A stretch of DNA of 12,729 nt, taken from NCBI GenBank assembly GCA_964609995.1, contig CAZSTI010000020.1, forward strand, positions 1-12,729, given 5' to 3'. Position 1 is the first letter of the stretch. Each line of letters begins with the position of its first letter. The position numbers were made by a program, and so were the translations under genes. Of this stretch, positions 7,198 through 12,729 are shown in pieces. The notes below the pieces were generated by a model. It did not search any database and was not told the DNA's origin. It saw only the letters and a list, made by a program, of their open reading frames with translations. This stretch comes from JAAYGD01 sp964609995. GTDB lineage: Bacteria; Bacillota_I; Bacilli_A; RF39; UBA660.

Positions 7198-7226
7198 ATT
7201 ATATCATTTAATAATGTATTTTTCAA
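7198..7226 (-). promoter_or_regulatory. Promoter of tRNA-Cys
   Basis: Minus-strand TTGAAA (7221-7226), a 17-base spacer ending in TGA, then a perfect TATAAT (7198-7203). This is the strongest stand-alone promoter in the window (good -35, optimal spacing, extended -10). The -10 ends 10 bases before the tRNA 5' end. Confidence 0.85.
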
Positions 7227-7230
7227 TAAT

Positions 7231-7256
7231 AAAAGACAAGGCATACCTTGTCTTTT
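7231..7256 (-). terminator. Rho-independent terminator after hsp20
   Basis: Perfect 11-bp stem AAAAGACAAGG (7231-7241) / CCTTGTCTTTT (7246-7256) with a CATA loop, 3 bases after the hsp20 stop. It separates hsp20 from the downstream tRNA-Cys promoter. Confidence 0.9.
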
Positions 7257-7259
7257 TTA

Positions 7260-7652
7260 TTATTCAATATTTATTTGTTTGGTCTTTATTTGTTTTTCTT
7301 CTTTTGGACAATTTATTCTTAATATTCCATCTTCAAATTTAGCATTTATATCTTCTTCGTTTACATTTCCTAAATAGAAACTTCTAGAACATTCCCCATA
7401 AGCTCTTTCTCTTTTGATGTAATTTTTTTTGTCTTCATTTTTGGAAATATCTTTTTTTGCTGTTACTGTTAAATATCCTTCATTATAATCAATATTTATT
7501 TCTTCTTTTTTGAAGCCGGGAATATCCATTTCAATTATATAATTCTCCTTTTCTTCAACAATATCAGCTTTCATCATGTTTGCAGTCCATTTTTTTTCAA
7601 ACAAATCATCCATAAACAAATCAAATACTGAATCTCTTGGAATTAAATTCAT
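7260..7652 (-). CDS. Small heat-shock protein, Hsp20/alpha-crystallin family
   Basis: ATP-independent holdase chaperone that keeps unfolding cytoplasmic proteins soluble. The 130 residues hold a short N-terminal arm, the alpha-crystallin domain at about 28-118 with MDIPGFKKEEI (42-52) and the signature AKFEDGILRI (104-113), and a C-terminal I-x-I tail (Ile127-Asn-Ile129) that in this family docks onto neighbouring domains for oligomer assembly. The start has SD GGAGGTGG 4 bases before the ATG. The gene is divergent from htpG. Its promoter is interlocked with a CIRCE operator, so repression by HrcA is expected; that differs from the CtsR or other control usual for hsp20 genes in well-studied Bacilli. 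A terminator follows directly. Confidence 0.95.
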   Translation of the reverse strand: MNLIPRDSVFDLFMDDLFEKKWTANMMKADIVEEKENYIIEMDIPGFKKEEINIDYNEGYLTVTAKKDISKNEDKKNYIKRERAYGECSRSFYLGNVNEEDINAKFEDGILRINCPKEEKQIKTKQINIE

Positions 7653-7670
7653 ATTTCCACCTCCGATTAA

Positions 7671-7699
7671 ATACTATCACATTTTTTAGCACTTGTCAA
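7671..7699 (-). promoter_or_regulatory. Promoter of hsp20
   Basis: Minus-strand TTGACA (7694-7699, perfect -35), a 17-base spacer, then TAGTAT (7671-7676) with a TGn extension (TGA). The -35 lies inside the CIRCE element at 7686-7712. The predicted start near 7664 coincides with the first base of the SD, so the leader is about 12 bases. Confidence 0.85.
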
Positions 7700-7712
7700 T
7701 ATGGAGTGCTAA
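7686..7712. promoter_or_regulatory. CIRCE operator 1 (HrcA site, hsp20 side)
   Basis: TTAGCACTT-N9-GAGTGCTAA; the consensus is TTAGCACTC-N9-GAGTGCTAA, so 17 of 18 arm bases match. Flanking T and A runs extend the symmetry. It covers the -35 of the hsp20 promoter, a position that would block RNA polymerase. Confidence 0.95.
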
Positions 7713-7722
7713 AAAAATATAC

Positions 7723-7751
7723 TTGAATTTTATAAAATATAGTTATATAAT
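7723..7751 (+). promoter_or_regulatory. Promoter of htpG
   Basis: TTGAAT (7723-7728), a 17-base spacer and a perfect TATAAT (7746-7751). Predicted start near 7758, inside CIRCE operator 2. Vegetative sigma-A type. Confidence 0.85.
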
Positions 7752-7755
7752 GTTA

Positions 7756-7782
7756 TTAGCACTCAAACGACGAGAGTGCCAT
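7756..7782. promoter_or_regulatory. CIRCE operator 2 (HrcA site, htpG side)
   Basis: TTAGCACTC-N9-GAGTGCCAT: left arm 9/9, right arm 7/9 to the CIRCE consensus. It starts 5 bases after the -10 of htpG and covers the transcription start, the classic place for CIRCE, and would be transcribed into the htpG leader. SD AGGAGG (7785-7790) follows 3 bases later. Confidence 0.92.
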
Positions 7783-7795
7783 ATAGGAGGTATAA

Positions 7796-9640
7796 ATGTC
7801 AAAAAAACAATTTAAAGCTGAATCCAAAAAATTACTGGATATTGTAATTAATTCAATCTACACTCATAAGGAAATATTTCTAAGAGAACTCATTTCAAAT
7901 GCAAGTGATGCATTAGATAAAAGACAATTCTACATGCTAACTTCAAAAAACAAAGATTTTGATAAAAAGAATTTGATGATTAGAATAATTATTGATGAAA
8001 AGAACAGAACTTTAACAATAAAAGATTCTGGAATTGGTATGAGTAAAGAAGAATTAGAAAACAACTTAGGAGTAATTGCCAAGAGCGGAACTGAGGAATT
8101 TAAGCAAAACAATAAATCAGGCAAAGATATTATAGGTCACTTTGGAGTAGGTTTTTATTCATCTTTTATGGTTTCTAAAAAAGTAACGGTAATTACAAAA
8201 AAAGATAATGATGCTTTCACTTGGGAGTCAGAAGGAATTGATGGATATTCAATAAAAGAAACGACTAAGGAAGAAATAGGAACCGATATAATATTAGAAT
8301 TAAAAGAAGACACAGAAGATGATATTTATAGCGATTTTCTTGAAGAAAGTACAATTAGAAACTTAATAAAAAAATATTCAAATTTCATTAGATACCCTAT
8401 AGTTATGAAGGTAAAAAAATCGAGATTGAAGGATAATAAAAAAGATGAGTATGAGGATTACGAAGAAGAAGAAACATTAAATACAATGATTTCAATTTGG
8501 CAAAAAAACAAAAAAGATTTGAAAGATGAAGATTATGAAAATTTCTATTATGAACAAAAATTTGGATATGAAAAACCAATTAAAGTAATCCATTATAATG
8601 TTGAAGGATTAATAAACTTTAATGCAATATTATATATTCCAGGAGAAGTTCCTTTTGATTATTATACAAAAGAATTTGAAAAAGGTTTAGAATTGTATTC
8701 AAATAATGTTCTAATTACTGAAAAATCAAAGGAATTATTACCGGATTATTTCGGATTCATTAAAGGTGTTGTTGATTCTCCAGATGTATCATTAAATTTG
8801 TCAAGAGAAGTTATACAACACGATAAACAGTTACAATTTATTGCAAAAAAAATAAAAGAAAAAATACAAAAAGAATTGTTAGATATGCTAAAAGATGATA
8901 GAGAAAAGTATGTTCAATTCTATGAAAAATTTGGAAAAATTATCAAATTTGGAGTATATTCGGATTGGGGAATGAATAAAGATATGCTTCAAGATTTATT
9001 AATGTTTTATTCTTCAAAAGAAAATAAATTAATTACCTTAGATGAATATATAAACAAAATGATTAAAGACCAAAATTATATTTATTATATAACCGGATCC
9101 AGCATCGAAAAAATAAATAAAATGCCTCAAATTGAAGGCGAAAAAGATAAAGATTATGATATCTTATATTTAATCGATGAAGTGGATGAATTTGCAATTA
9201 AAGCTCTATATAAATATAAAGATAAAGAATTTAAATCAATTTCTTCAACCGATAATAATAAAAATGATAATTTAAATGATGAAGAAAAAAATATTTTAGA
9301 TTTTATTAAAGAAGAACTAAAGGATAAAGTTAAAGATGTAATATTTTCAAATAATTTGAAGACTTTCCCAGCTTGTTTAATAAGTGATGGAGATATTTCA
9401 ATTGAAATGGAAAAAGTATTAAAAAATATGCCAACAGATAACAATATTAAAGCAGATAAAATATTAGAATTAAATAAAGACCATTCTTTATTTAGTAAAG
9501 CAAAAGATTTCTATAGTAATGATAAAGAAAAACTAAAAACGCTTTCTAGAGTTTTATATAATCAATCAAAATTAATTGAAGGTTTAGAAATAGAAGATCC
9601 ATTAGAATATTCTAATGATATATATGAATTATTAAATTAA
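7796..9640 (+). CDS. htpG: Molecular chaperone HtpG (Hsp90 family)
   Basis: Bacterial Hsp90, a dimeric cytoplasmic ATP-driven chaperone. The 614 residues fit the usual 610-630. N-terminal GHKL ATPase domain: ELISNASDA (31-39, catalytic Glu31 and Mg-binding Asn35), DSGIGM (77-82), GTEEF (99-103) and GHFGVGFYSSF (114-124). Middle domain: GVVDSPDVSLNLSREVIQ (324-341) with the ATP-sensing Arg337. C-terminal dimerisation domain from about 500. An acidic/charged linker near 215-226 (DEYEDYEEEE) separates the first two domains. Strong SD AGGAGG 5 bases before ATG. Controlled by its own promoter with a CIRCE site over the start, so HrcA repression is expected; in B. subtilis htpG is not a CIRCE gene. 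It ends in a terminator shared with the convergent popT-like gene. Confidence 0.98.
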   Translation: MSKKQFKAESKKLLDIVINSIYTHKEIFLRELISNASDALDKRQFYMLTSKNKDFDKKNLMIRIIIDEKNRTLTIKDSGIGMSKEELENNLGVIAKSGTEEFKQNNKSGKDIIGHFGVGFYSSFMVSKKVTVITKKDNDAFTWESEGIDGYSIKETTKEEIGTDIILELKEDTEDDIYSDFLEESTIRNLIKKYSNFIRYPIVMKVKKSRLKDNKKDEYEDYEEEETLNTMISIWQKNKKDLKDEDYENFYYEQKFGYEKPIKVIHYNVEGLINFNAILYIPGEVPFDYYTKEFEKGLELYSNNVLITEKSKELLPDYFGFIKGVVDSPDVSLNLSREVIQHDKQLQFIAKKIKEKIQKELLDMLKDDREKYVQFYEKFGKIIKFGVYSDWGMNKDMLQDLLMFYSSKENKLITLDEYINKMIKDQNYIYYITGSSIEKINKMPQIEGEKDKDYDILYLIDEVDEFAIKALYKYKDKEFKSISSTDNNKNDNLNDEEKNILDFIKEELKDKVKDVIFSNNLKTFPACLISDGDISIEMEKVLKNMPTDNNIKADKILELNKDHSLFSKAKDFYSNDKEKLKTLSRVLYNQSKLIEGLEIEDPLEYSNDIYELLN

Positions 9641-9697
9641 AAAAAGTCAAAAGTGAGACTCTATATTTATTTAGTCTTCACTTCATTGACTTTTTTT
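9641..9697. terminator. Bidirectional terminator shared by htpG and the popT-like gene
   Basis: A long hairpin: 9641-9660 pairs with 9673-9695 (about 20 bp with a 1-base and a 2-base bulge), with a 12-base loop at 9661-9672. A T-run follows on the plus strand (9691-9697), and the A-run at 9639-9645 gives a T-run on the minus strand, so it can stop transcripts from both sides. The htpG stop directly precedes it; the popT-like stop codon (9667-9669) lies in the loop, and the last codons of that gene form the right arm. Confidence 0.85.
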
Positions 9698-10497
9698 ATT
9701 GTAAATAAAATCACTAAATACCCAAATACAAATGAAATAATAGAATATAATATATCCCATCCAATTGGTATTCCAGGGAATACTTTTGCTATTGATATTA
9801 CTACAAATCCAATGATTAACATATATGCTTGTCTAGGTTTTTCATTCATCATTTTTTCCAATATACTTGTAGTTGCAAGCGTTCCAAATATTACTCCCAT
9901 TATAATTGGAATCAAAAATGAAATATTAATATCCTTTACAGCTGTAATAAGTGGTTTATATAAACCTAAAGTTATAAGCAAAAAAGATGTACTTATACCA
10001 GGAAGAATGAGCGCAATTGCGATTATTATTCCAGATATAAATAGAATTAATAAGTCTAATAAACCTAAATCTTTTGACAAATTAAATATTGAACCATTGA
10101 ATGAACTTTCCAATAATATTAATCCTCCAATTATTAATGCTCCAATTATAAAAAAGATTATATCTGTTTTACTTTTTTTGCCATTCTTAGCCTTGTTTAT
10201 TAAAACTGGCATACCACCAAGAACAACACCCAAAAAGAAATATAATGATGGGAATTTATAATTATCAATCATAAAGTCTACAAAAGGAGCGGCTCCAAAT
10301 AGGCCTATAACCATTCCAGTTCCAACAATAAATAAGAAAATAAAATTGTTTTTTTTATCTTTAAAAAACTTACTTATTGAGTGAATCATTTTATCATATA
10401 TGTCTAATATAATTGCCATTGTTCCTCCACTTACTCCGGGAACAGAAGTAGTAGCGCCAACAACTATTGCTTTAATAAAATATATTATATTTTTCAT
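9667..10497 (-). CDS. popT: DUF368 membrane protein, PopT-type undecaprenyl-phosphate translocase
   Basis: Polytopic membrane protein of 276 residues. The DUF368 (PF04018) signature SVPGVSGGTMA sits at 18-28, and a second, related segment LPGISTSFLLITLGLY at 165-180 shows the family's internal repeat; about 8-10 membrane segments are visible. DUF368 proteins have been shown to be polyprenyl-phosphate transporters that return the undecaprenyl-phosphate carrier to the cytoplasmic face for new rounds of cell-wall synthesis; the role here is inferred from family membership. The ATG overlaps the stop of the upstream gene as ATGA, with SD GGAGG 8 bases before it, so it is the last gene of a coupled operon. 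Its Lys-rich C-terminal tail (KKVNEVKTK) is encoded within the arm of the bidirectional terminator. Confidence 0.92.
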   Translation of the reverse strand: MKNIIYFIKAIVVGATTSVPGVSGGTMAIILDIYDKMIHSISKFFKDKKNNFIFLFIVGTGMVIGLFGAAPFVDFMIDNYKFPSLYFFLGVVLGGMPVLINKAKNGKKSKTDIIFFIIGALIIGGLILLESSFNGSIFNLSKDLGLLDLLILFISGIIIAIALILPGISTSFLLITLGLYKPLITAVKDINISFLIPIIMGVIFGTLATTSILEKMMNEKPRQAYMLIIGFVVISIAKVFPGIPIGWDILYSIISFVFGYLVILFTIKKVNEVKTK

Positions 10498-11684
10498 TGA
10501 TTTTCCTCCAAATCTATTATTGCGTTTTCAACCGCTATTTTACCATATTCATATGTTAAACTACCTTGTAGAAACGCTATATAGGGTTCCCTAATAGGGC
10601 CATCACAACTTAATTCAATCGATGATCCTTGTGTATATGAACCAGAAGCCATAATTATTTTATCATCATATCCAGGCATATCGTCGGGTTCAGGAGATGC
10701 AAAAGAATCAATTGCAGAATTTTTTTGAATACTTTTACAAAATTTTATCAACTTATCCTTATTTTTAAAAGTTATAGTTTGAACAATATCAGATCTTTCA
10801 TCACCATATTTTGGTTCTACCTCATAACCTTTATCTTCTAATAATTTACTTGCTAATACAACGGTTTTTAATGCAGAACAAACAACACTTGGTGCAAAAT
10901 ATAATCCTTGTAAAAATAATTTATTCATACCCAAAGTGGGTCCTGCTTCTTTTCCGATACCCGGAGAATTTAATCTTTCTGCAACCAATTCAATAAATTG
11001 TTTCTTTCCGCATACATATGCTCCATTTGGCGCTATCCCTGCACCCAAATTTTTAATTAATGAACCAACTGCAATATCAGCACCAACTTCAATTGGTTCT
11101 TTTTTTGTAACAAATTCACAATAACAATTATCAACCATAATTATTGTTTCTTTTGAAATGTTTTTTATAAATTTACAAATTTTTTCTATTTGATTAATAG
11201 ATATACTCTTTCTAGTTGAATATCCTCTGGATCTTTGTATTTCTATCATTTTTATAGTATTATCTTTTAGTTCTTTTTCAATCTTATCATAATCAAAATC
11301 ATTCTCAATTAGTTCTATTTGCTTATAACTAATATTAAATGATTTTAATGAACTTTTGTTTTCTCTAATACCGATTACTTCATCTAAAGTATCATAAGGT
11401 TTACCAGTAATACTTAATAAAGTATCTCCCGGTCTTAATATACCGAATAAAGTTGTAGTAAGAGCATGAGTGCCCGATATAAATTGACTTCTAACTAAAC
11501 TATCTTCCGATTTAAATATTTCTGAATATATTTTTTCTATTGTATCTCTGCCTACGTCATTATATCCATAGCCTGTTGTTCCAAAAAAATGCGTCTCAGA
11601 TACTTTATTATTATGAAAAGCATTTAATACTTTTTTACTATTGAAAAAACATATATCATCTAGTTCTTTGAAAATATCCTTCAT
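10494..11684 (-). CDS. ynbB: PLP-dependent 'aluminium resistance'/methionine gamma-lyase-like protein (YnbB family)
   Basis: Fold-type I PLP enzyme of 396 residues, belonging by overall pattern to the YnbB family (PF06838), annotated as aluminium resistance protein or methionine gamma-lyase family protein; the true reaction is not established. Seen: the N-terminal HFFGTTGYGYNDVGRD (32-47) typical of the family; the cofactor phosphate loop SGTHA (70-74); Asp185 in MVDNCYCEF, expected to contact the pyridine nitrogen; and the Schiff-base lysine Lys211 in GSLIKNLGAG. SPGIGKEAGPTLG (240-252) and SCDGPIREPY (359-368) are also family-like. The ATG shares one base with the SDR stop (TAATG), with SD GGAGG 9 bases upstream; its own TGA overlaps the next ATG. 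It is thus the middle gene of a translationally coupled trio. Confidence 0.9.
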   Translation of the reverse strand: MKDIFKELDDICFFNSKKVLNAFHNNKVSETHFFGTTGYGYNDVGRDTIEKIYSEIFKSEDSLVRSQFISGTHALTTTLFGILRPGDTLLSITGKPYDTLDEVIGIRENKSSLKSFNISYKQIELIENDFDYDKIEKELKDNTIKMIEIQRSRGYSTRKSISINQIEKICKFIKNISKETIIMVDNCYCEFVTKKEPIEVGADIAVGSLIKNLGAGIAPNGAYVCGKKQFIELVAERLNSPGIGKEAGPTLGMNKLFLQGLYFAPSVVCSALKTVVLASKLLEDKGYEVEPKYGDERSDIVQTITFKNKDKLIKFCKSIQKNSAIDSFASPEPDDMPGYDDKIIMASGSYTQGSSIELSCDGPIREPYIAFLQGSLTYEYGKIAVENAIIDLEENQ

Positions 11685-12415
11685 TATACCATTCCTCCAT
11701 CAACTCTTATTACTGCATTATTAACATAACTAGCATCACTAGATGACAGAAAATATATTACTTTTGCAATTTCTTCAGGCATTGCAAACCTATTTAACAA
11801 TATCTTTTGTTGTTCATCATCTATTGTTTTATTATCTAAATACTTGTTCATATCTGTATTTACCCACCCTGGTGCAATGGCATTAACCCTAATATATGGT
11901 GATAACATTTTAGAAAAATTTCGCATTAATGATATCATTCCCGCTTTAGAAGCATCATAATCTATACTATAATCATATTCAGTATCTATCCCATTTGTTG
12001 AACTAACAAAGATTATGTTTCCCTCTTTTTCATTTAACATATGCTTAGATACATATTTTGTAACCAGAAAAGAACCCAACAAATTTACATCTATTACTTT
12101 CTTAAACTCATCAGAATCTTTTAAACTTATATCGTTATCAATTGAAATACCCGCATTATTTACTAATACATCTATTGTATTAAATTTATTTATGCATTGT
12201 TTTATCATTTCAATTACTTCTTTTTCATTAGAAACATCACATTTTATTACCATTGTTTCAACTTTATATTTATCTATAACAAATTTTTCTAAATCTAATG
12301 CTTCTTTTTTACATTTATTATAATTAATTATTACATTATATCCATTCTTAGCATATTCTATTATAGTTGCTTTTCCTATACCCCTACTTGAACCAGTTAC
12401 TAATATAGTTTTCAT
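11684..12415 (-). CDS. SDR-family NAD(P)-dependent oxidoreductase (FabG-like)
   Basis: Classical short-chain dehydrogenase/reductase of 243 residues, cytoplasmic. Cofactor loop TGSSRGIG (7-14), Asp60 of the CDV segment, NNAG (86-89), Asn111, and catalytic Ser139, Tyr153 and Lys157 (Y-x3-K, YDASK). APGWVNTDM (181-189) and the ending RVDGGMV are as in FabG-type 3-oxoacyl-ACP reductases. The basic residue in the first loop (Arg11) favours NADPH. The substrate is unknown: it is not next to fatty-acid genes but heads an operon with the PLP enzyme and PopT-like genes, so a fatty-acid role should not be assumed. Start at ATG 12413-12415, 5 bases after SD GGGTGA; the in-frame GTG at 12422-12424 lies within that SD. 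Confidence 0.93.
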   Translation of the reverse strand: MKTILVTGSSRGIGKATIIEYAKNGYNVIINYNKCKKEALDLEKFVIDKYKVETMVIKCDVSNEKEVIEMIKQCINKFNTIDVLVNNAGISIDNDISLKDSDEFKKVIDVNLLGSFLVTKYVSKHMLNEKEGNIIFVSSTNGIDTEYDYSIDYDASKAGMISLMRNFSKMLSPYIRVNAIAPGWVNTDMNKYLDNKTIDDEQQKILLNRFAMPEEIAKVIYFLSSSDASYVNNAVIRVDGGMV

Positions 12416-12431
12416 AAAAATCACCCATTAA

Positions 12432-12440
12432 ATTATATCA
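12432..12440 (-). promoter_or_regulatory. Candidate extended -10 promoter of the SDR-ynbB-popT operon
   Basis: Minus-strand TGATATAAT: a perfect TATAAT (12432-12437) with TGn (12438-12440). It lies directly after the T-run of the preceding terminator, and the -35 position falls inside that hairpin with no good hexamer. The predicted start near 12425 is at the SD (12421-12426), so the leader is about 10 bases. Confidence 0.55.
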
Positions 12441-12441
12441 T

Positions 12442-12465
12442 AAAAAAAGATACTTAAGTATCTTT
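12442..12465 (-). terminator. Rho-independent terminator of the small membrane protein gene
   Basis: Perfect inverted repeat AAAGATACTTAAGTATCTTT (12446-12465) directly after the stop codon, followed on the minus strand by further T residues down to 12442. The inner bases form the loop. It separates the upstream gene from the SDR operon, though the next promoter abuts it. Confidence 0.85.
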
Positions 12466-12714
12466 CTATTTTTCCATTTCAATCCAAAAAGGTGCGAACA
12501 CTATTTTTCTATTACTTTCTCTATTATAATTGAAAACATTGTATCCTATTCCTCTACATGCCTTAATTTCTCCATCATCATATAAATACTCTTCCTCTTT
12601 TAAACAAAACTTTGGATCAAAACCCTTATTTACTCTATCATAATCAACAAACCAAATAACTCCCAATACTATAACTAGTATAATAAGTATTGCAGAAATG
12701 CTCTTACCAATCAT
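12466..12714 (-). CDS. Small single-pass membrane protein, unknown function
   Basis: 82 residues: a short Lys-containing N-terminus, one hydrophobic segment at about 6-23 (ISAILIILVIVLGVIWFV), then a soluble part of about 58 residues. The soluble part is D-Y-x-R-V with two cysteines (Cys37, Cys53), a GIGYNVFNYNR stretch and VFAPFWIE near the end. The pattern resembles small conserved hypothetical proteins I have seen in Bacillota, but I cannot name a family. The low number of positive residues before the helix leaves orientation open; if the tail is outside, the two cysteines could form a disulfide. SD GGTGA lies 5 bases before the ATG; the promoter is beyond the window edge. It may be the last gene of an upstream operon; its own terminator follows directly. 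Confidence 0.75.
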   Translation of the reverse strand: MIGKSISAILIILVIVLGVIWFVDYDRVNKGFDPKFCLKEEEYLYDDGEIKACRGIGYNVFNYNRESNRKIVFAPFWIEMEK

Positions 12715-12729
12715 TTAATCACCATCCTA

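Noticed and set aside
9154..9444. 96-codon open frame on the minus strand inside htpG
   Set aside because: Antisense shadow of a conserved chaperone gene, low-complexity Ser/Leu/Phe-rich translation, no SD.
9653..10261. Long open frame of 202 codons on the plus strand opposite the popT-like gene
   Set aside because: No SD, a GTG start inside the terminator hairpin, and it is fully antisense to a gene with a clear family signature; such frames are common opposite hydrophobic AT-rich genes.
12015..12323. 102-codon open frame on the plus strand opposite the SDR gene
   Set aside because: Antisense to a well-supported SDR with all catalytic motifs; no SD or promoter.
1..12729. Mobile element, phage, CRISPR or toxin-antitoxin system
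   Set aside because: No transposase, integrase, terminal repeats, direct-repeat arrays or small paired overlapping genes of toxin-antitoxin type were seen; the tRNAs are not flanked by att-like duplications within the window.

Overview
The window is a stretch of chromosome from a very AT-rich, low-GC Gram-positive bacterium (Bacillota; Bacilli or Clostridia cannot be separated from this sequence). Supporting signs are strong GGAGG-type Shine-Dalgarno (SD) sites, CIRCE heat-shock operators, TTGAnn/TATAAT promoters, and housekeeping genes of Firmicute type. TGA is used as a stop (queH, ynbB-like) and TGG as Trp, so this is the standard bacterial code, not the Mycoplasma one. There are no insertion sequences, phage genes or CRISPR arrays; gene spacing is tight and no gene-free gap exceeds 300 bases.

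Layout, left to right. (1) 1-42: the 5' part of a tRNA-Gly(GCC), minus strand, cut by the window edge. (2) 79-2294, minus: queH (epoxyqueuosine reductase) and proS (prolyl-tRNA synthetase), overlapping by ATGA. (3) 2331-5000, minus: a P2-type Ca2+-transporting ATPase, divergent from (4) 5113-6114, plus: an unrecognised 333-residue protein with a C-terminal four-Cys cluster. That gene runs tail-to-tail, with a 21-bp overlap, into (5) 6094-6930, minus: a membrane metal exporter of the ArsP_2/'putative manganese transporter' type. (6) 7114-7187, minus: tRNA-Cys(GCA) with its own promoter and terminator. (7) 7260-9640: a small heat-shock protein (minus) and htpG (plus), divergent, sharing a 143-bp intergenic region with two promoters and two CIRCE operators. 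(8) 9667-12415, minus: a tightly coupled three-gene operon of SDR oxidoreductase, a PLP-dependent 'aluminium resistance'/methionine gamma-lyase-like protein and a DUF368 (PopT-type) polyprenyl-phosphate transporter. (9) 12466-12714, minus: a small single-pass membrane protein of unknown function.

Functional themes: tRNA biology (two tRNAs, ProS, QueH), metal and ion export (Ca2+ ATPase, ArsP_2 exporter), protein folding under HrcA control (Hsp20, HtpG), and envelope lipid recycling (PopT-like) coupled to two metabolic enzymes. The most notable regulatory features are the double CIRCE region, a repeated compact promoter layout (extended -10 TGATATAAT/TGATATACT lying so close to the SD that leaders would be only about 10-17 nt), and one bidirectional terminator whose right arm also encodes the PopT C-terminus. 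I did not find a clear new multi-gene system; the best candidates for new biology are the four-Cys 333-residue protein and the SDR/YnbB/PopT operon.
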